Shown piece after piece: positions 6,311 to 11,933 of a stretch of DNA of 15,252 bases (its first letter is position 1; each line of letters opens with the position of its first letter). Under the pieces are notes generated by a model, which saw nothing but the letters and a program-made list of their open reading frames with translations, was not told the DNA's origin and ran no database searches. The position numbers and the translations under genes are program-made. Origin of the DNA: JBFXAN01 sp050184225 (GTDB taxonomy: Bacteria > Chloroflexota > Dehalococcoidia > CAUJGQ01); assembly GCA_050184225.1 (NCBI GenBank), contig JBFXAN010000156.1, positions 1 to 15,252 on the forward strand. Direction: 5' to 3'.

Positions 6311-8020
6311 CTATCGATCAAAGTAGCCGTTCTCCGCCGCTGGGTAGCCAGCCAGGAAATTCCCCACCCAGAAGCCCTTGTAGTACGTCCGGTATGCGGT
6401 CGCGCCGCCGCGTGACCCGACCCAGATGAAGCCGGGTGGATTGTTGATCAGTTCCCGCTGGAGGTCGAAGACCAGTTGCTTGCGTTTGTTGACGTCGAAC
6501 TCCTTCGACTGGGCATCCATCATCGCGTCCAGCTTCGGGTCGCTGAAATGGGCGTAGTTTCGGCTCGCGCCGGTGTAGTGGTACTGGTTGATCTGGGCGT
6601 CCGGATACGGTCCGGAGAGGAACAGCGTCGCGGCGGCGCTGAAGTCACCGTTGATCTCCCGCTGCAGGAAGGTGTTGAAGTCCGTACCCACGTTCTCCAG
6701 CCGGTAGCGGAGGCCGATTCGCTGGAGCTGCGGCACGTAGAGATCGGCCTGCTCGTTCGTGCTGAAGGCCGTCACCGTCGTCATCACATCGTCAAAGCCG
6801 TCCGCGTAGCCGGCGGCGGCAAGCAAATCCTTCGCCTCCTTGAGTTCCGCGTCGCGATCCTTCTTGAACCCCGGCAGCTTCTCCAGTTCCTCGTTGGGCA
6901 GCACCCAGGCCGCCGCTGCCGGCGTCATCGGCCCGCCGGCGATGCCAAGCCCGGCGAAGACCAGATCGTAGATCTGCTTGCGCTCGATCCCGCGCCAGAC
7001 CGCCTGGCGAACGCGCACATCCTTGTAGAAATCCCGCTCCTGGTTCAGCAGCAGGCACTCCCGCGTCGGGTTGGTCGACTGGAGCACGTACCAGCGTTCC
7101 GTGTCCTGCTCGAACTCCGGCAGCTGATCGCCCGTCAGTCCGACCGACTCGATCTGGTCCGCCCGAGCAGCGGCGAGCTGGGCCTGCGCGTCGTCGACGC
7201 GCTTGAAGTCCCAGCCGTCCAGCCAGGCAGTGTTCTCCTTCCAGTAGCCGTCCGGCCGCCGCGACATGCGGAAGCCCTGGTCCAGCACATGGCTGTCGGC
7301 CATATACGGCCCGGTGCCGACGACATCTTGGGCACTGCTGACCGGCTTCTCCTTGCCCTTCCACTCTTTCGGCACGACCAGCTGGTACTGGTCGGACATC
7401 TTCGAAAGGAGGTCCGCCTCCGGCGCCTTCGTCTTGAAGACGGCCGTGTTCTTGTCTGGCGTCTCGATCGATTCGACGTTGACGAAGAACGAAGCGCGCG
7501 GCGACGGCTTTACCTCGCTCTTGATCCGCTCGAACGTATAGGCGACATCCTCCGCCTCCAGCACTCGGCCGTTGACGGGTGCCCGTGGCTGCCATTTCGC
7601 CTCAGGGCGCAGCTTGAAAATCAGCGTGGTGCCGCCGTCGCTGATCTCCGGCTGGGCCGTCGCCAGGTCCGGTTCGGGGAGTCCCTCCTGGTTGAACCGC
7701 ATCAGGAAGTTGCCGGCCCAGTGCCAGATGCCCGCGCTCTCAAACGGCGTGTTGGTCTTGTGCGGGTCCAGCTCCGCGCCGAGCGGCCCTGCCGCCGAGC
7801 GGAGCGTGCCCCCGCGCTTCGGCTGACCGCCCTGTGGCGCCGCCCCGCCGCTGATCGCGGTGGCCTGCGTCGCGCCACCGGCGTCGCCATCATCGTCGTC
7901 GCCGCCACACGCCGCGGCGATCGTCATCGCTCCTGCCGAAACCCCGACCGCTGCCAGTGCTCGGCGGCGGCTGAAGCGGCCCGCCGCTGCTCGACGCCAG
8001 GTGCTATCCCGTACCATCAT
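6311..8020 (-). CDS. Family 5 ABC transporter substrate-binding lipoprotein with Tat-type signal
   Basis: A 569-residue periplasmic/extracytoplasmic binding protein (SBP_bac_5: peptides, nickel or related solutes) that feeds the DppB/DppC-like permeases. The N-terminus has a twin-arginine motif, RFSRRRALAAVG (about 15-26), a weakly hydrophobic core and a lipobox ending IAAAC with Cys38, then GGDDDDGD. The protein is therefore predicted to be exported folded and then lipid-anchored. The mature part begins PKRGGTLRSAAGPLGAELDP, followed by ISDGGTTLIFKLRPEAKW and LEAEDVAYTFERI, the usual family markers. Two ATGs sit in tandem at 8020 and 8017 behind GAGGAGG; either may be used. Longer in-frame starts upstream lack a usable signal peptide. 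The ligand is not predictable by eye. Confidence 0.93.
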   Translation of the reverse strand: MMVRDSTWRRAAAGRFSRRRALAAVGVSAGAMTIAAACGGDDDDGDAGGATQATAISGGAAPQGGQPKRGGTLRSAAGPLGAELDPHKTNTPFESAGIWHWAGNFLMRFNQEGLPEPDLATAQPEISDGGTTLIFKLRPEAKWQPRAPVNGRVLEAEDVAYTFERIKSEVKPSPRASFFVNVESIETPDKNTAVFKTKAPEADLLSKMSDQYQLVVPKEWKGKEKPVSSAQDVVGTGPYMADSHVLDQGFRMSRRPDGYWKENTAWLDGWDFKRVDDAQAQLAAARADQIESVGLTGDQLPEFEQDTERWYVLQSTNPTRECLLLNQERDFYKDVRVRQAVWRGIERKQIYDLVFAGLGIAGGPMTPAAAAWVLPNEELEKLPGFKKDRDAELKEAKDLLAAAGYADGFDDVMTTVTAFSTNEQADLYVPQLQRIGLRYRLENVGTDFNTFLQREINGDFSAAATLFLSGPYPDAQINQYHYTGASRNYAHFSDPKLDAMMDAQSKEFDVNKRKQLVFDLQRELINNPPGFIWVGSRGGATAYRTYYKGFWVGNFLAGYPAAENGYFDR

Positions 8021-8304
8021 CTGCCCTCCTCGTTGGCGCGATTGGCGGGGTACCCTGTCGTCAGGTGACGTGACGTCGTGTGCAATCGTTGTACGGCTTA
8101 CACCCGGCGCGACGAGAACACTACATAGATGATACGCCCTCGGCAGAACCATGGATGCCACGCCGCACACAAGTGCCAAACTGTGCGGTGGCTGATGCGA
8201 CGCGGACGCCGCGCTCCCATACCGTGCCCCCGGTCCTCCCTTGCCGCGAGTGCGCGCTCTCAGGCATGATGCGCACGAAGAATCGCAGCGACGGAGGGTT
8301 GCCC
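8021..8304. promoter_or_regulatory. Divergent intergenic region between peptide importer operon and RidA gene
   Basis: No gene is supported in this gap. It holds the ribosome site of the binding-protein gene next to 8020 and the GGAGGG (8293-8298) of the RidA-family gene. A near-perfect short palindrome, GACGT-G-ACGTC at 8067-8077, could be a regulator site for the importer operon, because it lies about 50 bp upstream of that gene's start. AT-richer patches near 8124-8140 (TACATAGATGATAC) are the best place for a promoter, but I could not pair a convincing -35 and -10 on either strand. Confidence 0.35.
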
Positions 8305-8769
8305 GTGCCGGTAGAAGAGCGGCTCAAGGAACTCGGCATCACCATTCCCGCGCCGGGGCGGCCGGTCGCCAACTACGTCGGCGCCGTCCGCTCCGGGAAC
8401 CTGGTCTTCGTCTCAGGCCATGGTCCGCGACGCCCGGAGGGCGGCAGCGTCACCGGCAAGCTCGGCCGCGACCTGACCACCGCGGAAGGATACGAAGCAG
8501 CGCGACTGTGCATCCTTGCCGGCCTGGCCTCGCTCCAGGCGGAGATCGGCGACCTCAACCACGTGCGCCGCATTGTCAAACTGCTGGGAATGGTCAACTG
8601 CACCGAGGATTTTGCCGAACCGCCGCAGGTGATCAATGGCGCATCCGATCTGCTCGTCGCCGTCTTCGGCGATGCCGGCCGCCACGCGCGTTCGGCCGTC
8701 GGCATGCAGATGCTCCCCAGCAATATCGCCGTCGAGATCGAGATGATCGTCGAAGTCAGTGACGGCTGA
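8305..8769 (+). CDS. RidA/YjgF/YER057c/UK114 family protein
   Basis: A 154-residue soluble protein of the RidA superfamily, in which characterised members hydrolyse reactive enamine/imine intermediates as homotrimers. The GTG at 8305 was chosen because GGAGGG (8293-8298) stands six bases upstream and it gives the family's usual start MPVEERLKELGITIPAPGRP. In-frame ATGs at 8266 and 8269 would add residues not usual for the family. VANYVGAVRSGNLVFVSGHG is typical of the longer YjgF-like subgroup. The Arg in ARSAVG (Arg129) aligns by eye with the substrate-carboxylate Arg105 of E. coli RidA, and Glu144 in VEIEM with Glu120. Active imine hydrolase function is plausible but unproven for this subgroup. 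It diverges from the peptide importer. Confidence 0.92.
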   Translation: MPVEERLKELGITIPAPGRPVANYVGAVRSGNLVFVSGHGPRRPEGGSVTGKLGRDLTTAEGYEAARLCILAGLASLQAEIGDLNHVRRIVKLLGMVNCTEDFAEPPQVINGASDLLVAVFGDAGRHARSAVGMQMLPSNIAVEIEMIVEVSDG

Positions 8770-8843
8770 TCAGCGCCGCTGACAGCCGCGGTCGCGCCGG
8801 CATTCCACGACCGGCGTCGGTCACCTCAACCGCACCCTGGACT

Positions 8844-8880
8844 CACGATCACTGGCCGAAGCCTTCGGCCGGTGATCGTG
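8844..8880 (+). terminator. Strong hairpin after RidA gene
   Basis: CACGATCACTGGCCGA pairs with TCGGCCGGTGATCGTG around an AGCCT loop: 16 pairs, one of them a G-T wobble. It starts 75 bp beyond the RidA stop. The following bases (TATCCGATGATGTTT) are only mildly T-rich, so it is a terminator or 3'-end stabiliser of modest type. It also separates the RidA unit from the small-gene cluster. Confidence 0.65.
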
Positions 8881-8892
8881 TATCCGATGATG

Positions 8893-8920
8893 TTTGCCCA
8901 CCGATCGATCGGCGGGCAAA
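8893..8920. promoter_or_regulatory. 28-bp near-perfect palindrome upstream of small-gene cluster
   Basis: TTTGCCC-A-CCGATC is mirrored by GATCGG-C-GGGCAAA, with a single mismatched position per arm and no loop bases at the centre. A loopless palindrome suits a dimeric protein-binding site at least as well as an RNA hairpin. It sits 28 bp upstream of the best promoter -35 for the small-gene cluster, where an operator or activator site would be expected. As RNA it could be a second terminator element after the RidA gene. Function is inferred. Confidence 0.6.
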
Positions 8921-8948
8921 GCATATCATTGTGTATATTAAATTACTG

Positions 8949-8976
8949 TTAACGTGCAACACTTCTACGATATATT
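8949..8976 (+). promoter_or_regulatory. Candidate sigma-70-type promoter for the three small genes
   Basis: TTAACG at 8949-8954 (four of six to TTGACA) and TATATT at 8971-8976 (five of six to TATAAT) are separated by 16 bp, inside the most AT-rich stretch of the window (about 8920-8980). Transcription would start near 8983, leaving a leader of about 170 nt before the first small gene. This is the most convincing promoter-like site in the window, but it is a pattern match only. Confidence 0.5.
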
Positions 8977-9153
8977 GTCGGTGTCTGTACTCCGATCGGG
9001 GTATGCCTCGCCTCGGCCCGGCCTCAAGACTGCACGATGACTGGTGTGCACACTGGTATATCAAGCGGGGTGGTTTTCCTGATCGGGCGATCAAGCCCCG
9101 ACTCTCAACCCCCACCCCGCCGGCCCCCAGCTTGTCTAGGAGAGACATGTCAC
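8977..9153 (+). promoter_or_regulatory. Long structured 5' leader of the small-gene cluster
   Basis: About 170 nt with no supported gene. GCGGGGTGG at 9065-9073 pairs exactly with CCACCCCGC at 9112-9120. Alternatively CGGGG (9066-9070) can pair with CCCCG (9096-9100), so two mutually exclusive folds exist. A GATC-GGGC-GATC stem-loop (9081-9092) lies between. A short palindrome GTGTGCACAC lies near 9045-9060, flanked by directly repeated ACTGGT. The ribosome site AGGAGAG is at 9138-9144, outside the stem. This could be an attenuation or stability element. It matches no riboswitch class I recognise. Confidence 0.4.
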
Positions 9154-9330
9154 ATGGACGAGAGCTTCACCTTTGTGATCGGCTCGAATAACACCGTAGA
9201 CGTCACCCAAACCAACGAGCAGACTGCCAACCCGACGGCATCAGGTGAATCCAGTTCAAACGCGATCGCCCAGACTGCCGCCAACGCTGTAACGCTGAAC
9301 TTCGGTATCCTCCTGCCTTCCGGCCAGTAG
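9154..9330 (+). CDS. Small acidic Asn/Gln/Thr-rich protein, paralogue 1 of 3 (unknown family)
   Basis: A 58-residue protein I do not recognise. Its core is FVIGSNNTVDVTQTNEQTA (residues 7-25), a Ser/Gly linker, then AIAQTAANAV and LNFGILL (48-54), ending PSGQ. The same pattern recurs in the two next genes: G-S-[NG]-N-[TD]-[VI]-x-[VL]-x-Q-[ST]-N-x-Q-[ST]-A, then I-x-Q-T-A-x-N, then N-F-G-[IV]-x-L. It has no Lys, Arg, His, Cys, Trp or Tyr, and five acidic residues. No signal peptide or membrane helix. Alternating polar and aliphatic residues suggest short beta strands, recalling curlin-like repeats, but this is analogy. AGGAGAG at 9138-9144 precedes the ATG. Conservation across three reading frames argues strongly that it is translated. 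Confidence 0.8.
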   Translation: MDESFTFVIGSNNTVDVTQTNEQTANPTASGESSSNAIAQTAANAVTLNFGILLPSGQ

Positions 9331-9388
9331 CGCCCGGAAGCACATGCCCTACCCCTCAATTCGTCCAGGCGATACAGCAACTCGATGG

Positions 9389-9404
9389 CCTCGCGCCGTC
9401 GAGG
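9389..9404 (+). promoter_or_regulatory. Small hairpin just before ribosome site of the second small gene
   Basis: CCTCG at 9389-9393 pairs with CGAGG at 9400-9404, with CTCGA/TCGAG as an overlapping alternative. It ends two bases before the AAAGGA at 9407-9412, so it could affect translation or mark an RNA processing point in the 89-nt gap between the first and second small genes. The evidence is weak because short stems are common in GC-rich DNA. Confidence 0.3.
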
Positions 9405-9419
9405 CGAAAGGATTCGGCC

Positions 9420-9614
9420 ATGTTCACAGTCGGCTCGGGTAATACGGTGTCCGTCACCCAGAGCAACACGCAGAGCGCCACGATCGAGTCCCAGGGCGGT
9501 GACAGCACGATCGAGCAGACCGCCGTCAACACGCTGTCCTTCAACTTCGGTGTCATGCTTCCGGTGTCTGATGACACGGGAAGCAGCGATGACGGTGGTT
9601 CGAACGGCGGCTAG
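9420..9614 (+). CDS. Small acidic Asn/Gln/Thr-rich protein, paralogue 2 of 3 (unknown family)
   Basis: A 64-residue paralogue of the preceding protein. It starts directly with the core: MFTVGSGNTVSVTQSNTQSA (residues 1-20), then a linker, TIEQTAVN and LSFNFGVMLP (about 39-48). A hydrophilic tail rich in Ser, Asp and Gly (about 49-64) follows; the first paralogue lacks it. No basic or aromatic ring residue other than Phe, no Cys, and seven acidic residues. It has its own ribosome site, AAAGGA at 9407-9412, seven bases before the ATG. The 89-bp gap upstream and 39-bp gap downstream fit one operon of three. No signal peptide. Function unknown; a structural or self-assembling role is a guess from composition. 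Confidence 0.82.
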   Translation: MFTVGSGNTVSVTQSNTQSATIESQGGDSTIEQTAVNTLSFNFGVMLPVSDDTGSSDDGGSNGG

Positions 9615-9653
9615 CCCGCCGGCCGAGCGCGTTCTGCAACAAAGGAGCAGCAC

Positions 9654-9842
9654 ATGTTTGATCTGACAATCGGTTCGAATAACGACATTACCCTCGATCA
9701 GTCGAACTCCCAGACCGCAACGAGCAGCGGCGAAGGGACGAACGAGATCGTGCAGACGGCGGTCAACGCCGCCGACTTCAATTTCGGCATCATCCTCACG
9801 CCGGGTCCGTCCGCCGGCGCCGATGGTTCGAGCGGCGCCTAG
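9654..9842 (+). CDS. Small acidic Asn/Gln/Thr-rich protein, paralogue 3 of 3 (unknown family)
   Basis: A 62-residue paralogue with the best ribosome site of the three, AAAGGAG at 9641-9647, six bases before the ATG. The core reads LTIGSNNDITLDQSNSQTA (about 4-22), a short linker, EIVQTAVNAADFNFGIIL (about 31-48), and a Gly/Ser/Ala/Pro tail (49-62). IGSNN is shared with paralogue 1, while QTAVN and FNFG are shared with paralogue 2. It again has no Lys, Arg, His, Cys, Trp or Tyr, and seven acidic residues. The stop is followed within 20 bp by a 17-bp hairpin that closes the cluster. No catalytic motif or signal peptide is visible. Confidence 0.84.
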   Translation: MFDLTIGSNNDITLDQSNSQTATSSGEGTNEIVQTAVNAADFNFGIILTPGPSAGADGSSGA

Positions 9843-9859
9843 CCTCCGCTTGACCTGAA

Positions 9860-9899
9860 GACCCCGCCGCATCCCGACCTTCCGGGATGCGGCGGGGTC
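9860..9899 (+). terminator. 17-bp perfect hairpin closing the small-gene cluster
   Basis: Bases 9860-9876 are the exact reverse complement of 9883-9899 with a 6-nt loop (ACCTTC). It is the most stable short-loop hairpin in the window. It begins 18 bp after the last small-gene stop and ends 74 bp before the ABC exporter start. No T-tract follows, so it may act as a stabilising 3' end, giving high levels of small-gene mRNA with some read-through into the exporter, rather than a complete stop. Confidence 0.75.
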
Positions 9900-9973
9900 G
9901 AGCCGCCATCCTCCCCACCGCTTCTCTCCTGCCCCCATCCTGAAGCACCCGCGCTTCACCCCCTGGTATCTGC

Positions 9974-11860
9974 ATGCGGATCAATCGACGCGCGCGCTCA
10001 GGCTTGCCTGTGCCCAAACCTCAATCCCCATCGCGCGGCGCCGTTCGAGCGCAATCGCTGCCGTCGCCGCGGAGCAGCCCCCTCCTTCGCTTCCTCAAGC
10101 TTTCCCTCCGCCACCTGCGCCCGTTTACCCGACAGGTTTCGGAAATTACCGTCTACCTGGCGCTGTCGGTCGGGTTTGGCATCGGCCTTGCCCGCATGCA
10201 GGGCGTGATCGTCGACCGCGCCCTGCTCCCCGGCGATCGGCGGGCGCTGCTCACGATCATGGCAGTGCTGGTGGCCGCCTTTGTCCTCGTCTCGATTGCG
10301 TCGCTGCGTCAGGCGTACCTGATGGCCTGGGTTTCGGGCATGGTCATGCGTGGGATCAGCCGCCGCATGTTCTCCGTCGTCCAGTGGCAGCATCCCGAAT
10401 TCTTCCAGCGGATGCCCGCCGGTGACATCATCTCGCGGATGACCAATGACCTCGGACAAATTCAGTTCGCCCTCACCGGCGCCATCGCCCAGGGTCTGCG
10501 GGTGATCCTAACGCTGCTCGCCGCGATTGCCGTCCTCCTCATCGAAGACTGGCGCCTCGCGCTCGTGGCCCTCGCCGGGACGCCGCTCTTCTTTGTCAGC
10601 GGCCGCTGGCTCGGTCCCGCCACCGCACAGGCCAGCCGCACCCGCCAGGAGCGATTCAGTGACGTGACCGCCACCCTGCAAGAGAACCTCGCCGCCCGCT
10701 CGGTCGTCTCGGCGTTCGGTCTCCAAGATCAGATGATCGGCCATTTCACCGACCGCCTGAATGCATTGTTCCGGGCTGCGCTTCGGGTGACATTCCTGGC
10801 GTCGCTGTACGGCGTCTCCGCCAATTCAATCGCCGCAGCGATCCAGCTCACCGTGCTCGGCGCCGGCGGCTGGCTGGTCACCGGCGGTGACGTCTCGATT
10901 GGCACGCTCTTCGTCTTCCTCGCGCTGATCGCCCAGATCGTCGGTCCGGTGCAGAGTGTCTCCGGCATCATTCAATCGCTCCATCAGGCATCCGGAGCGA
11001 TGGACCGGGTCGACGAGCTCCTCAACGCCAGGCCCGCGATCCGGGATCATCCGAACGCGCGCCCATTCCGCCGGCTCTCCGGCGCGATCCATTTCGAGAA
11101 CGTCAGCTTTGCCTATGGCGCCGGCGAACCAGCGCTTCATGCCCTCACCCTCACCATTCCCGCCGGCTCGTCCGTCGCACTCGTCGGGCAATCGGGCAGC
11201 GGCAAGTCAACGATCGTCAGCCTGCTGATGCGCTTCTACGATCCGCGGCAGGGCAGGATCACCTTTGATGGTGTCGATCTGCGGGATGGACGGCTGGCAT
11301 CGCTTCGGTGGCAGATCGGCGTCGTCTTTCAGGACACCGTTCTCTTCAACATATCCATCCGCGAAAATATCCGGCTCGCCCACCCGGCCGCCTCCGATGC
11401 CGAGGTCGAAGCAGCGGCCAGAGCCGCCGAGATTCACGACGCGATCGCACGGATGCCCGATCGCTATGACTCACTCGTCGGCGAAGGCGGCAACCGGCTT
11501 TCCGGCGGCGAACGCCAACGGGTGGCGATCGCCCGCGCGATCATTCGCAATCCGGCGTTGTTGCTGCTGGATGAGGCAACATCAGCGCTCGACCCGGCAA
11601 CCGATGCCGCCGTCAGCAGCACGCTCCACCGCCTCGCCCGTGGCCGGACGACGGTCTCCGTAACCCATCGTCTGGCCGGCGCGTCGACGGCTGATCAGAT
11701 CTTCGTGCTCGATCGAGGCTGTCTCGTGGAACAAGGGACGCATATCGAGTTGCTTCGTCATGGCGGGCGCTATGCCTGGATGTGGCACCAGCAGAACGGT
11801 TCGCATCGCACGGCCGCTTTCGCCGGTGTCGCCGAGTCCGGTGCGACAGAACACGCTTGA
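9974..11860 (+). CDS. ABC transporter, fused permease and ATPase (ABCB/MsbA-type exporter half)
   Basis: A 628-residue half-transporter expected to act as a homo- or heterodimeric exporter. A basic, Pro/Ser-rich N-terminus of about 45 residues precedes a six-helix transmembrane domain (about 55-335), with WQHPEFFQRMPAGDIISRMTND typical of type I exporters (shown in part). The ATPase domain carries Walker A GQSGSGKST (405-413), signature LSGGERQR (509-516), Walker B LLLLDE (529-534), DEATSALD, and the switch His565 in VTHRL. All ATPase motifs are intact. There is no N-terminal C39 peptidase domain, so a double-Gly leader exporter is not supported. The ATG at 9974 lacks a clear ribosome site; an in-frame GTG at 10010 is an alternative. 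Substrate unknown. The adjacent small proteins are a possible cargo. Confidence 0.92.
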   Translation: MRINRRARSGLPVPKPQSPSRGAVRAQSLPSPRSSPLLRFLKLSLRHLRPFTRQVSEITVYLALSVGFGIGLARMQGVIVDRALLPGDRRALLTIMAVLVAAFVLVSIASLRQAYLMAWVSGMVMRGISRRMFSVVQWQHPEFFQRMPAGDIISRMTNDLGQIQFALTGAIAQGLRVILTLLAAIAVLLIEDWRLALVALAGTPLFFVSGRWLGPATAQASRTRQERFSDVTATLQENLAARSVVSAFGLQDQMIGHFTDRLNALFRAALRVTFLASLYGVSANSIAAAIQLTVLGAGGWLVTGGDVSIGTLFVFLALIAQIVGPVQSVSGIIQSLHQASGAMDRVDELLNARPAIRDHPNARPFRRLSGAIHFENVSFAYGAGEPALHALTLTIPAGSSVALVGQSGSGKSTIVSLLMRFYDPRQGRITFDGVDLRDGRLASLRWQIGVVFQDTVLFNISIRENIRLAHPAASDAEVEAAARAAEIHDAIARMPDRYDSLVGEGGNRLSGGERQRVAIARAIIRNPALLLLDEATSALDPATDAAVSSTLHRLARGRTTVSVTHRLAGASTADQIFVLDRGCLVEQGTHIELLRHGGRYAWMWHQQNGSHRTAAFAGVAESGATEHA

Positions 11861-11933
11861 CGATGCACCGAGGGTTTGAAAGGGTGCAGTCGCACATTGC
11901 GCTGTGAACTCGTCGTTCTGACGCGGAGATGCG

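Noticed and set aside
6476..8068. A 530-codon plus-strand open frame opposite the peptide-binding protein
   Set aside because: Same shadow pattern: low-complexity Arg/Leu/Val-rich translation and no domain, while the minus strand is an unmistakable SBP_bac_5 protein.
8080..8304. Longer N-terminus for the RidA-family protein
   Set aside because: The upstream residues are Arg/Thr/Pro-rich and unlike the family. The GTG at 8305 has GGAGGG at proper spacing and begins with the family's usual sequence.
9037..9153. N-terminal extension of the first small protein from an upstream ATG
   Set aside because: The extra residues are Pro-rich and have no counterpart in the other two paralogues. AGGAGAG at 9138-9144 supports the start at 9154.
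9154..9842. The three small proteins as RiPP or double-Gly bacteriocin precursors
   Set aside because: They have no Cys and no GG/GA leader cleavage pattern in a common place. No modification enzyme is nearby, and the exporter lacks a C39 peptidase domain.
9150..9959. A 269-codon open frame on the minus strand covering all three small genes
   Set aside because: It is Arg-rich, has no recognisable domain and no good ribosome site. The plus-strand frames beneath it show three-fold conserved protein sequence, each with a Shine-Dalgarno site, so they explain the region better.
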